Source: Gordionus sp. m RMFG-2023
Taxonomy: Eukaryota > Nematomorpha > Gordioida > Chordodea > Parachordodidae
Direction of reading: 5' to 3'
Length of the DNA: 64,000 bases
Assembly: GCF_954871325.1 (NCBI RefSeq)
Contig: NC_088777.1
Location: forward strand, 26,389,366 to 26,453,365
The notes under the pieces are model-generated. The model was not told where the DNA came from and did no database searches. It saw only the letters and a list, made by a program, of their open reading frames with translations. This document shows, in pieces, positions 22,489 through 33,939 of this stretch (within the stretch, counting starts at the first letter, position 1; the number at the start of each line of letters is the position of its first letter). The position numbers and the translations under genes are program-made.

Positions 22489-22576
22489 TGTAACGTTTTA
22501 GATGAACTCCCGATTTAAATAGATTCTAATTTAGTGATATTGGCATTTATGACTGACATGTTAAGATTTAACCTTA
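22489..22576 (+). repeat. Ginger left terminal inverted repeat
   Basis: Pairs with 27045-27131. The inner half is almost identical; the outer 40 bases are more diverged. Confidence 0.85.
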
Positions 22577-22635
22577 TTTATTTTAGTGATATTGACATAT
22601 TTGATTGAAGTGGGAGTACGTATAAATCAGATTTA

Positions 22636-23075
22636 TGAAGAATCTATCAAGATCAATTGTAAATATTTCTGTCTTACAAATTTTGCAAAGTAGATATCTT
22701 TCTAATATCTTAATTTAATCAATTTTAGATAAAGTATATTAAATGGCATAAAAACCTATTATTCTACCAATACTCAACTTTGCAAAGTAAATGATTGTAA
22801 ATTTTTCTAATAATAAATTTTAGCAATTTTAATAGAATATTTAATTATTTTGAGTATACCTACTATATCAAGATCAATTGTAAATATTGCTGGGCTACAA
22901 ATTTTGCAAAGTAATAAATAATATATCCTTCTAATATCTTAATTCAATTAATTTAAAAACCTATTATTCTACCAATACTCAACTTTGCAAAGTAAATGAT
23001 TGTAAATTTTTCTAATAATAAATTTTAGCAATTTTAATAGAATATTTATTTATTTTAAGTATACCCTATAAGATA
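22636..23075. repeat. Tandem duplication of about 230 bp in the Ginger 5' flank
   Basis: The unit ATCAAGATCAATTGTAAATA to TATTCTACCAATACTCAAC and on to GTATACC occurs twice, from about 22645 and 22867, ahead of the gene. Confidence 0.8.
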
Positions 23076-23249
23076 AATTTCAGTTTGCAAACAAAATGAT
23101 TGCCTAAATACACTGAAATATTCTTTATTTTCATTGAATACTATAAATTAAATTTTTGGATATGTTTTTGGGCCATTTATTATATATATTATTTTTTTAT
23201 TCATTCAGTTGTATTTGATACCAAAATTATCCTTTGTTTCTCCAATCAA

Positions 23250-26200
23250 ATGACGAAAGACGATAAATCAAGTAAATAAATTTTGTTTAGTATATTTCTA
23301 TTCATTTTAATAGAATTCGATGAGATACAGGATTATATCCTTTACCAAAAATATCCATCATCTATGTCTTCCAATAAAGGCTTAAGACGCAATCTGCGAG
23401 TTCAGGCCTCGAGATATAAAATTTGTAAGGGTAAAATGCATCACCATTCTCATAATGGTGAAGTTGTTTTGGACCTTGACCGAAGAATTCAACTTCTTCA
23501 AATGGTTCACAGTGGATGTGATACTAATGTGTCAGCAATATCTCTTGCTGCCCATTTTGGCATCACCAAGACTTACAGCAAATTGGCTGATAGGTAAAAT
23601 ATATAAAAATTATAATATTATATGATCAATAATATATTTTTAAATATAATACACAATAATAAATTGTTTCACCATTTTTATAATAGTGAAACAATTTTAG
23701 ATTGTAACAGAAGAGTTTAACTTCTTTAAGAAGGTATAGTGGAGTGGATGTGATACTAATGAGGCAAAATCTTTAGCTGATTATTTTGGTATCACCAAGA
23801 CTCACAGCAACTTGACTAGTAGGTAAAATATTTCTGCATAATAAATCTATTTATTATATCGTGTATTATATTTTTAGCTTCTGGTGGCCAAATATGAAAT
23901 TGGATGTGGTTAATTTTATAAAATGTTGTGATATTTGCCAGCGTAGCAACACAAGATTTGACAAAACTAACAATGAGTTGCATTCAATTCCTATTCCAAC
24001 AAAGGTATTAAAGTTGATTACATAACAAATTTTTAATTTGAAAATTTTTATAATTTGGTCATTATAATTGGTTCTAATTTTTGTTTATGTATTTTATATT
24101 TTTCATTGTAGCATTATTAATGATCTGTCTATTATAGCTTATATGTATGTGGCACTTGTTTTTATTAGTTATGTTGGTTTCATATATTGAACCATTTAAA
24201 TTTTATTGAATTTTTTTACAAGAAATATATCATATATTCATTTTTAGTTTCTTTAAGGTTAATATAACATTCCAAAATAAAAATATAATTTGCATATAAT
24301 CTACTAATTAAAACTTATAATCTGAAAATATAATAAATAAAATTAATATAGTCCCCTTCAATCTCAGGTAAAAATTGATATATATATCATAATTTCATTT
24401 TTTAGCTAATTTAGATTTTACCTTATTCTTTATTATTATGTTTTATTTCAGCTGCAATCATAAATAATGGTAAGCAGCTTTACTTTATTACATGACACCT
24501 AACCTCCTAATGGAGTATATAATATAACAACAATCTTTTATTTTACAAAAGGTATGGACACAAATAGGTGTTGATTTAACTGCTTTGCCTGAAAGTGAGG
24601 ATGGCTATAAATACATTGCTGTAGCAGTTGATTATTTCAGCAAATATATTGTAGCCATGCCTTTAAAAGATAAAACAGCAAAATCAATATCGCGATTCCT
24701 TTACTCGTTACTATGCACACATGGTAGGGCAAAAGTATAATAAATTTGGTAATAAAATATTAATATTATATATAGATTCAAATTAATGATCAAGGACGTG
24801 AATTCGTAAATGAAATAAGTAATAATTTTCACAAACTCATAGGGACCATGCAGAGGGTGACAAGTGCTTATCACCCTCAAGCAAATGGCATGGTTGAAAG
24901 AGTGAATAGGACAATCCAAAATGCACTACTAAAGTGTATTAAGGATGATCAATTAATTTGGACAGATGCCTTGCCTGGCATAATATTTGCCTATAACACT
25001 TCTCTACACGAATCTTCGAAGTTTACGCCATATCAGCTGATGTATGGTAGAAAAGCAAAACAAGCTTATGAGGTATGATAAATCTCATTTTATAATCATA
25101 TACTATATATTATGTCTCTATTTAAGATTGACGAGGAAGAGGATATTGATCCTGACAATGTACCTGAAGCAGATTTGGAATCTTGTTTTCAAGATACAGT
25201 TTCCAGGATGAATGATATTCATGAGATAGCTGCTGGCAATATAGATCTTGCTCAGCTTAAACAGCAGAGGGATTATAGAAGTCGTAATGCTGGTAGAAAT
25301 AACCATTATTTAGTAAATGATCAAGTGCTTATTTGGAACAGCCGTCGGGCTGATAGGAAAGGTGGTAAAATGACCAGACCTTGGATGGGTCCTTATACAA
25401 TAGTTAGGATTCTTAAAAGCGAAATTTATCATTATTATTAAATTATTTTTAATATTTAGGCAATGTTGAGCTCATGAATGCTAGCGGTAGCATTTTAAAG
25501 AGCAAAGCAAATATATGTAATATAAAACATTACTTTGCAAGAAAAGGTATATAATTGTCTTAATTACTTAGTAATATACATATTTTTTAGATGATAAAAA
25601 CTGTGAGGTAGTGAGTTATAATGAGGAGTTAAATGCTCAAGAAAATCACTTGAACGGTATTATTTATAAAACTCACATTAATTTTTTTAAATATTTAGTC
25701 TCAAAATTACTCAACACGATTATTGGGGAAGAGAATAAGAATTGTGAAGACCAAAAATATAAAATATTTATTATTATATGTATTTTTTAGATGATGCAGA
25801 TTTTAAGAGGATAAAGATATTAAATGATGAAACGAAGATGGTAGAGCTTGGTAGCCATCGAGAAAATAGTAATATTTTTATAAATCGATATAATTTGTTT
25901 TTTAAATTATTAGTTATGCCTTCTAATCCTAATATTTCAGCTGTAATTGACAAAGTAGGACTGTTAATTGAGAAAGGTATTAATATGTGTTATTATTTAA
26001 TTATGCATATTTTTTAGATAATGAATTGACAGTAGAGACTGTAATTTCTAAGAAAAATGATGCAAATCTATTTCTTCCCACCAACAGAATATGGAAAATT
26101 TATCATTCTGAACGTTTTCATTTTCCGATCAAGAAAAGATATCCAAAAAATGATAATGGAGTAATGGGAGATAATTTTTCTACCGAGCGGATTATTGGTG

Positions 26201-26613
26201 ATGGAAATTGTCTCTTCAGGTATACATATTTAAAATAAATTATTGTTAATCATTATTGTAGGTGTATAAGCAAAGAAGTTTGTGATGACGAATGCCACTA
26301 CGATTTTCTGAGACAGCAATGCATTCTCTTTATGAGAAGCAAGGATATTATTGAGCAGATGGAGGGGTTTTTGGGAGAACCCGTTGACAAATATTTGGAG
26401 AGAACACGCATGGCTCAAAATGCAACTTATGGAACAGAGGTGGAGATAGTTGCATTGGCAACTATGCTTCAAACAAATATAATTATGCATACCATTTATA
26501 AATGGGCATATTACACACCAATTAAAAAATTAAGTTACATTAAAAAATTTAATTTGAATATATATTTAAGAAATTATCGCGAACATTTTGACCGCATAAT
26601 AAATTTTAATTAA
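23250..26613 (+). CDS. Ginger transposase: H2C2 + DD35E integrase + GPY/F-like tail + OTU protease
   Basis: Likely start is ATG at 23250. Exons as I read them: 23250-23271, 23314-23593, 23878-24004, 24552-24734, 24776-25072, 25127-about 25425, 25460-25546, 25591-25656, 25699-about 25755, 25791-25976, 26018-26219, 26262-26613. Most introns are 41-54 bp with GT/AG borders, and phases agree at nearly every junction. Domains: the H2C2 finger (first His in MVHSGC, second in AAHFGITKT, then CCDIC); the integrase core with Asp in IGVDLT, Asp in NDQGREF and Glu in VERVNR, the last two 35 residues apart; MGPYTIV of a GPY/F-like domain; and a C-terminal OTU cysteine protease with GDGNCLFR (catalytic Asp and Cys) and a late His in REHFDRI. 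The family is the KRAB-A-domain-2-like (KRBA2) integrases from Ginger elements. Two acceptor-donor pairs (ends of exons 6 and 9) lack a clear GT, so activity is uncertain. Confidence 0.82.
23660..23826 (+). pseudogene. Degenerate duplicate of the Ginger H2C2 exon
   Basis: Lies in the intron after exon 2 and repeats its 3' half (ATAATGGTGAA versus ATAGTGAAACA; GGATGTGATACTAATG; ATCACCAAGACT; then AGGTAAAATAT as donor). It holds stops and gaps, so it is probably skipped. Confidence 0.75.
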
Positions 26614-26639
26614 TCTTTATATCGCATGTCTTGTTTATA

Positions 26640-27131
26640 TCGTACGTCTTGTTTATATTGCATATCTTTATAACACATGTCTTATTTATATTGCATTTTA
26701 TATACACGTCATTCATAAATGTCTGTATTAATAAAAATATTATATTTAATCTTTACATATGAGTCATAAATGTCAGTATTATTAAAAATATTATATTTAA
26801 TCTTTACACGTCAGTCATAAATGTCAATATCACTAAAATATTATATTTGATCTTAACATGTCAGTCATAAATGTCAATATCATTAAATTAAAATCTATTT
26901 AAAACAAGGATTAACTTAAATATCTATAACATTAGAAAATATAATATTTGATCTTTACACGTCAATCATAAATGTCAGTATCACTAAAAATATTATATTT
27001 AATATATGCGTGTCAGTCATAAATGTCAATATCACTAAAAATAATAATATTAAATCTTAACATGTCAGTCATAAATGTCAATATCACTAAATTTGAATTT
27101 ATTTAAAACGGAATTTATTTAGAACGTTGCA
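26640..27131 (-). repeat. Ginger right TIR plus subterminal iterons
   Basis: The inner TIR word GTCAGTCATAAATGTCAATA (with variants) followed by TCACTAAA occurs about seven times at spacings of roughly 55-60 bp, ending in the terminal repeat. Iterated subterminal motifs of this kind usually bind the transposase; that role is inferred here. Confidence 0.8.
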
Positions 27132-27163
27132 CCGGTAATAAAATTTTTGAAATTTCGGAGGAG

Positions 27164-28630
27164 ATGATGGAGAAATCGAATAAGTCGGATTTTAATGATG
27201 AGATAAATGAGGAGCAAATTATGGTCGGGGGAAAAGAGGATTGGGGTAAAGTTAATCAAGCTATTCCTGTTCTAGTGAGGCAGTATGGCATCATTTTTGA
27301 TGAAAAATTAGGTTGTTTGAATGATTATCAAGTTGATGTTCAACTTAGGGAGGGTATTTCACCGATCTTTTTGGCTTGTCGGCGAGTTCCGTTCGAATGG
27401 AGGAAGGAGATCGATGAGGAGTTAGATAGATGGGTGAAGGACGCCATTATTATTCCTGTGGGATATAGCAATGGGCAACCCCGTTAGTGCCAGTTAGAAA
27501 GGCAAATGGTAAATTGAGACTTTGTGCGGATTTCAGGGTCACGGTAAATCGATGGGTAGTGGAGGTAAAATATCCGTTGCCTCGGATTGAAGAGATTTTG
27601 GCTCAGTTAAAGGGGGCTAAGTATTTTTCAAAGGTTGATTTTTCTTCAGCGTATTTACAGTTACCATTGAAGGAAAAAATTCGTAAATTATTGACGATAA
27701 CGACGCCAAAGGGGTTATTTGCTTTTTGTAGATTACCGTTTGGGTTGAGTGTATCGGCGCCGATTTTTCAACGGACCATGGCGTCAGTTTTTCAGGGAAT
27801 GGAAGGGGTCTTTTACTATATGGATGATGTGCTAATTACGGGAATGACGCTGGAGCAGCACAACCAGCGCCTGGAGGAGGTTTTTAGGAGGATTAGGGAC
27901 AAGGGTTTGACAGCCAGTAGAGAGAAAAGCGTTCTGGGCGTAACGGAGGTAGAGTATTTAGGGCATCGAATAAATGGTATTGAGGTGAAACCCCTTGATA
28001 AAAATTTGAAAAATATAACAAATATGAAGCAATAATAAGGCGGAGGTACAGTCGTTCCTGGGAATGGTAAATTATTATCATCGTTTTGTGGAGGATTTCG
28101 CCAAGTTGGCAGCGCCATTATATGAATTACTGAAGAAGGGAACTCATTTTGAGTGGAAAAGTGAACAGCAATCAGCTTTCGAAGTTTTAAAGGAAAAGAT
28201 TGGAAAAGAGCCAATTTTAGTGTGTTTTAATAACGACTGGGAGATCATTTTGGCGGTTGATGCTTCGAGTAAAGGGGTTGGAGGGGCGTTGTTGCATTTA
28301 GTGGAGGGCTTGGAGAGACCTATTATATTTTTCTCGCGTGTTTTTCGTGAGGTAGAGACCAGGTATTCTGTGATTGAACAGGAGGCCCTGTCTGTTATTT
28401 TCGGTTTGACAAAATGCCGTGAGTATTTGATTGGTAAAAGATTTGTAATTTTTATTGATCAAATCCGTTAATTCACTTATTTCGGAAAGATAACCGAGAG
28501 TTGATGATGTTCCCCCGGTTGCAACGGTGGTTGTTGCTGGTGGGCAGTTTTAATGTGGAAATTCGATATCGTCATGGCAAAGAAAATTGTTTGCCGGATA
28601 TTTTATCGCGATTAGGGTCGGATGATGGAA
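27164..28630 (+). pseudogene. Gypsy reverse transcriptase / RNase H region (fossil)
   Basis: Contains KANGKLRLCADFR, VDFSSAYLQLPL, LPFGLSVSAPIFQ and the catalytic YMDD in FYYMDDVLITG (about 27812-27844), then the RNase H part with ILAVDASSKGVGGALLH (about 28246-28296) and YSVIEQEALSVIF. Typical order and motifs of Ty3/Gypsy pol. Broken. Confidence 0.88.
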
Positions 28631-28638
28631 GGTGTTAG

Positions 28639-29650
28639 TTGAAGGAGGACAGGGTGGGGGACATTGAGAAGGCCCTGGTTTGTTCGCTTTCGCATATGCT
28701 CAAAGGGGGTCCTACCAATTGGGAGGATCTTAAGTTGAGTACATTGAGATTATGTGTAATGGGGAAAAAGCCTTGGGAAGATGATTGTAAAGTTTTTAAG
28801 AAGGTGGAAGAGGAATTGTCTATGGTGGATGATTGCCTAATGAGGGGTGGTCGAGCCGTAATTCCGTTCAAATTACGGAGTTTTAAATTTGTTACATGCC
28901 GGACATCAGGGTCGGTGGAAGATGAAATCGTGGGCTCGTGAGTATGTTTGGTGGCCGGGTATGGGAAATGATATTGAAAATATCACAAGGAAATGTGCGC
29001 CGTGTAATTCGTGCGCGGCGATGCCCCGGAAAGAGGTGGGTCAGATATGGCCCAGGTCGAGGAAACCGTGGGAACGTTTACACGTTGATTTTTTCGATTT
29101 AGATAAAAAGTCGTATTTTTTAGTGGTAGATTCGTATTCGAAATGGATAGAGTACGAGGAGGTACATGGATATACCACGAAAATTGTTGAACGGAAATTG
29201 AGGGCATTAATGGCCAGGTTCGGATTGCCTGATACAATTGTATCTGATGGAGGACCTGCCTTTGTTAGCGAGAATTTCAAGCAGTTTTGTAAGAAGTCTA
29301 GGATTCGACACATTTTGACCCCGCCCTATCATCCTAGCTCAAATGGTCAAGCTGAGAGGATGGTAGCAGTGGTAAAAAATTGGATAAGGAAGGCCGGTAA
29401 TCACAGGGATGGGGCGTATTTGGCCCAATTGTATTACCTTAATTCCAGGAATAAGGAGGGAATGACACCTACCGAATTGTTTTTGGGCAGGAGGGCTAGG
29501 GTTCCCTTAGATTTTCTAAGGGCCGAAAGTCACGATAGAGAGGTTCTGGAGGACCACAAAATTAGGTTTGGAGTTGGAGAAAAAGTATGGACTCGTTTGT
29601 TGATGGGATGGGCAGAAAATGGACCAAGGGCATTGTTGGGGAAAACATAG
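28639..29650 (+). pseudogene. Gypsy integrase region (fossil)
   Basis: The H2C2 finger (HAGHQGRW, CAPCNSC), then the core with Asp in LHVDFFDL, Asp in IVSDGGPAF and Glu in GQAERMV, followed by LNSRNKEGMTPTELFLGR. A Gypsy-type integrase distinct from the Ginger enzyme 4 kb upstream. Broken. Confidence 0.88.
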
Positions 29651-30789
29651 GTTCAAAGTTGAATTTGATTCAGTTGGAAATGGGCGGCACAGTTATGCGC
29701 CACAACGATCATATACGACTCCGGGAATAGGCCTTAGGTATCTTAGATGCCAAATACAAATATGAAAATATATATATAGAAAGAAGGATTAGACTCGTCT
29801 CCGAGCCGATATAAAACGTAAGTGTGTGATAAATGAAGATTTGAGTAATGTATCGTACGTGGGAATGGGAAGTTAAAGGGGTCAAATAGGAGAGGGGCTC
29901 ATCTTAAAGTGGTAAATATATATATTTATGCAAAGATAAGGCATAAACGGGAAATAAAATGTACGTGAACTGTTGGTAACCTTTTTGTTTTTGTTTTGGT
30001 TTATTTATTTTTACACGATGGTATTAAGATGTATTTGTAAAGGAAAAAGTTGGTATTCATTGAGGTTACCAGTTGTTAGTCATAAATAAGATTTGAAATG
30101 TAATGTAAAATTAAAATGGAAAGTTGTGGATTGTTAATGATTAAAAGGGAATCATGTATTGAGTTAGAGAAACCGATTTGATATTTTTATTACTTATTTG
30201 TGGTTGTTTTCATCTTTGGCAGGCCGCAAGAAGATAATGAAAGGGGAGAAATATTTTTGGTAATGTGAGATAAGAGCGTGCATGTGTTTTTTTTTAAATT
30301 ATATATTTTTAATGTTGTTTAGTAATTAATAAAAGTAGAATAAAGGTTGGATATGCGATGGAAGGTTTGTTGTAAAGGGAAGATAAAAACATTTTGTTTA
30401 TATGTTTTTGTGTGTTATAAGAGAAATATTGGTTTTCTTGTTGCGGTATATTTTTTTTTGTAAAAAAAAGATTTTTTTTCCCTCTCTCTTCGTTTTTTTC
30501 TTCCCTTATTGTATATTATAATGATCTATTTATTCTCAGTCAGGCCGTAAAAGGGAATGTTAAATGTTGTTATTAAAATAAAATGAAAAGGGAGTGAGGT
30601 TAGTGGATGCCTGGTTGAGGTTATAATTACAAACTTTATACAAACTTTAATTGATAAAAGTTTTTTTTTTAAGTTGTTTATAAATAAATCTATATTATTT
30701 ATATTGTAAAAGTTAACTAATATTTTATATATTTTTTTTCTCTTCGAAATTTGTAAAAATTCAAATTAAAAAATTAATTATCAATTAAA
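29651..30789. other. Gypsy sequence after integrase, no domain seen
   Basis: AT-rich interval between the integrase region and the zinc-knuckle ORF, with long T runs (30450-30500, 30660). No envelope-like gene is recognisable. Confidence 0.5.
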
Positions 30790-31167
30790 ATGGAAACTAC
30801 ATCTAGGCTTGTTGATTTCGGAGAATTCTACTTACAGGTGACGTTAATAAAAAAGAACAATGGAATGACCTTAGTGACGGGATCCTCCAACGAGAATCAG
30901 CCACCGATCCCTGAAGTGCGACACCGAAGGTGTTACAATTGCCAGGAGGTGGGACACTTGAGGCATCAGTGTTCCTGGCCATCCCGGGAGGCTCGCGTAC
31001 CCATGGGAGTGCTATCCGAAAACCCGCGAGTGGGAGTCAATGACGGACGAAAACGCTCGCATCACGATTTAGAGGTAAGACAGCCAATAGACCCAATTCC
31101 CTCAAGGCCGGATAGGGACATGAATAGACATTCTTTCAATATTCGCCATTTTGACGCTCGAGGTTAG
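30790..31167 (+). pseudogene. Extra zinc-knuckle ORF in the Gypsy fossil
   Basis: A 125-residue frame downstream of integrase with a canonical CCHC knuckle, CYNCQEVGHLRHQC, and an Arg/Pro-rich tail. It is less AT-rich than its surroundings. This position is usually empty or holds an envelope gene in Gypsy elements. A nucleic-acid-binding role is inferred from the knuckle only. It could also be displaced gag sequence. Confidence 0.6.
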
Positions 31168-31430
31168 ACCCTGAATGGATCCCGAGGTCCGAGTGTGGAG
31201 GATATATTGCAGAGAGCGGTGGCCACTACGCTAACTACTGGTGTTCCGCAGACGGCGGGCACTGAGGATTTTTGGGTCAACCCCAATCTGTCTAAGAAAG
31301 TTATGTGTGAAGATATTCTCAAAATAATATTGTAAGCCTTATTTTTTTTAGGTTTATTTTTGTTTTATATATGCCGATATGCCATGAGCCCATAAAGGGG
31401 TGGCATGTCGTATTTGTATATACGAATATA

Positions 31431-31799
31431 TTTATTTTTTTATGCGAAATGCCAATCAACCGATTTAAATAAGGTTGATTGGATATGAAAATTACATGTG
31501 ATGATATATATATTTATTCATTAATTTTTTATATGAAAATTACGAAAACGCATTTTTTTGATGATTCATTTTTTATGAAATTTTGAACATTATATTTGTT
31601 TTTGTTTGAAATTATTAATAAATAAATTATTTGTGTAATTTTAGTGTGTTTAATTAATTCTATATTTAGAGCATTGATTAGGTCTTTTTATTTAGTTCTT
31701 TAGTTTGTCAGTTATATTTCTTTTCTGTTTTCTGATTTTTTGTAATTTCGTATAATTTTTGACAGTTTTTTTGGTTTCGAGGTTTTTTAGTTTTTTTAG
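31431..31799 (+). repeat. Gypsy 3' LTR
   Basis: Uninterrupted counterpart of the 5' LTR. A purine-rich AAAGGGGTGG sits at 31394-31403, a plausible polypurine tract, so the true LTR start may be TGTCG at 31406. Confidence 0.8.
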
Positions 31800-31953
31800 T
31801 TTTTTTTTATAATGATTATTATAAAGAAATATAAATCTTATCTGTTTTGAATCCTGAATAACCATATTCATAATAAAGAGTGAGTTAAGAATATTTGAAT
31901 CCATAGACATCAATAATATAGAATGAATTAGTAGTTCCATTTCATTTGTTAAG

Positions 31954-33480
31954 CAGAGTTCTTAAACGCTACCTTTAAAAGTAACGCGCTACCGCTGTCG
32001 CTATTTGTTAAAAAAAGTAGCTCGCTATTAGCTACTATTTTTTAAAAGTAGCTTTAGGTACTTTTTAAGCTACTTTTTATAAAAAAAATTTACAAACAAA
32101 TTTTTTATTTTTTGCTTATATCGTTATTATATAGTAAATATATAAAAATCAACATTTATAAATATTAAAATATAGTTAGTTTTGATTATAAAAAATGTAA
32201 TAAAAATAAATATTTATGGTAATTTGTTGCATTTTAATAATAAAATCATTTCAATATTATCATCCCCAAGTCTAGAGCGACGATCAGAAAGTATAAGTTT
32301 TGCCTTATTAAATAATCTCTCGACAATAGCACTTGAGGGCAAGGGCGTATTTAATATTATATACATATTTTTAAATAAGATAGATTATCAATAGTTTTAT
32401 TTGCAAGTACATCGTATGTCTGGCATCCTATTATCATTTTGAGGGCTAATGCCACAGATCTTCTTTTTAAAGTCCTAGGGTCTAGCCAATGGCCTGTGAT
32501 TCCCAAATAAGCTCAAAATTATTTAATCAGATCAATTTATAAATATAAATAAGTTTTTACCTTCTGTTATGTGTCCAACTATCTTCCGTGTTACATATAT
32601 GATATCTCTGATAACTCTACTATTAGAGCATCTTTCATCATTTTAAAGTTATCTGCTATTTTATTCATTAGTGTCTGGCGGCATAAAATTGTTGTACCAG
32701 GGTATAGAGTTTTAATCATCATGGTAAATGATGGATTATCAACTAAGGACATTGGCTGAACTGTATAAATTATAAAATCAACAATAACTTTATCAGCCAA
32801 TTTCTGAGAAATATTGTCATTTGCATTATTAATTAATTTGGTGAATTGAATTAGTCTTTTTGGATGTAGAGTCGCTTATACCAAAATTATTTAGATGTTT
32901 CTCCATTTCCTTAAAACTCATGAACAGTCTTATAAAATAAATATTATTAGAATGTAAAAATGACAATTTACCTTTAGGTGTTTCTTGAGCTACTGGATTA
33001 ATTTGAGGAAATATTTTTTTTTTACATTTTAAACAAATAAATTTGAAACCAGTTTTGGTTATATTTTAATTTTAAAAAATTTTCAAATCTAGGGAATAGG
33101 AAATTTGTATTATAGCTATTAAGAATTTACTTCCTTGGTATTTTCCATTTCATTAATATCATTGTCTGAATCACTTTCAACGATTTGGATATCCATAGGC
33201 GATGACATTTTAAATTATTAACACGTGATTTAGGTTTATAATACAAATGAAAATATAAATTACAAATTAATAATAAATCATAAAAATTATATCTAATTAT
33301 GATATTATATTTAAATTTTCATGTTTATACTTACCTTCATTATATTTTTTAAAATTATCGAAGTAGCGGCTACTTAGCTACTTTCATAAAAAGTAGCGCG
33401 CTAAAAAATTAAATAATTACAAAAAAAGTTGCCGCTATTATAGCTACCAAAAAAGTTAGCGCACTACTTTAACAACTCTG
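31954..33480 (-). mobile_element. hAT-3 transposon (1.5 kb), inserted in E1
   Basis: Ends CAGAGTTCTTAAACGCTAC and the inverse of CAGAGTTGTTAAAGTAG; the sub-ends are rich in GTAGC/GCTAC (as in AGTAGCGCGCTA). The TSD TTGTTAAG/TTGTTATG matches 7 of 8. E1 sequence continues on both sides. Confidence 0.88.
32230..32800 (-). pseudogene. hAT-3 transposase pieces
   Basis: The minus-strand frame 32591-32800 reads VIVDFIIYTVQPMSLVDNPS then LYPGTTILCRQTL, the segment before the core of ZBED-type hAT transposases. At 32230-32345 the minus strand reads SSAIVERLFNKAKLILSDRR, the hATC dimerisation motif. The part between is missing or unreadable, so this is a deleted copy. Confidence 0.7.
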
Positions 33481-33939
33481 TTGTTATGTCATATTCTTCC
33501 AAAAATTGAACCGGATAATAAAATTTTTTAAGAAATATTATTGTTAATTAAAAATACTAAGCATAAATTTATTATGACTACTAAATAAAATTTTTTTTTG
33601 GAAGAATGAATTTTTCCTATTCTTATATTCTTTCCTTTCCTTTGCTATACTCATTACTATATACAAATCGCTGGGATGTAATCCCACCCTTTTTTACTTT
33701 TACTTCTGGGTTACAAGGTTTGTTGGTATCCTTGAGTAAAAAAATAGGAATAATTATATGAAGGATGAGCCTTCATATAATTCACGTACGCTCACATCTG
33801 GGCAGGTCTATGACCAGGGTTGCCAGGTCAAAATTTTCAAATTGTGGGCAAAATTCGGTATTTTGTGGGAGTAATATAAAAATTGTGGGAGAAATATGAA
33901 AATTGATAAAAAAAAAAAATTTTAATCTATTTTCCAAAA

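Larger units (their letters stand above)
22489..27131 (+). mobile_element. Ginger/KRBA2-type DNA transposon (4.64 kb), ends intact
   Basis: Inserted in the Gypsy fossil. It starts TGTAACG and ends CGTTGCA, with inverted repeats of about 90 bp (22489-22576 and 27045-27131) sharing TTTAGTGATATTG and TTATGACTGACATGTTAAGA. The 4-bp TSD CCGG lies at 22485-22488 and 27132-27135. TG...CA ends plus a 4-bp TSD fit the Ginger group of cut-and-paste elements, whose transposase resembles Gypsy integrase. It carries one spliced gene (23250-26613). It needs no LTRs, RT or capsid and has none. It post-dates the Gypsy insertion. Confidence 0.88.
19908..31799 (+). mobile_element. Ty3/Gypsy LTR retrotransposon fossil
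   Basis: An LTR retrotransposon in order: 5' LTR (itself holding insert E2), primer-binding site, gag/protease, RT/RNase H, integrase, an extra zinc-knuckle ORF, 3' LTR. A Ginger transposon (22489-27131) sits between protease and RT. The gene order with integrase last, YMDD reverse transcriptase and an H2C2 integrase places it in Ty3/Gypsy (Metaviridae kin). The two LTRs show only about half a dozen differences over some 370 aligned bases by eye, so it is recent on an evolutionary scale. It is broken, with several disabling changes plus the insertions. Exact LTR ends are uncertain because both junctions are T-rich. Confidence 0.88.

Noticed and set aside
22489-27131. Reading the integrase at 24.5-25.4 kb as part of the Gypsy element
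   Set aside because: Separate TIRs, a 4-bp TSD, introns and an OTU domain show that it is a distinct DNA transposon; the Gypsy element has its own integrase at 28.6-29.7 kb.
27816-29313. Minus-strand ORFs of 60-130 residues
   Set aside because: They are antisense to the Gypsy RT and integrase regions.
22489-31799. Polinton or another capsid-bearing element
   Set aside because: No DNA polymerase B, packaging ATPase or capsid-like frames were seen, and both integrases are explained otherwise.
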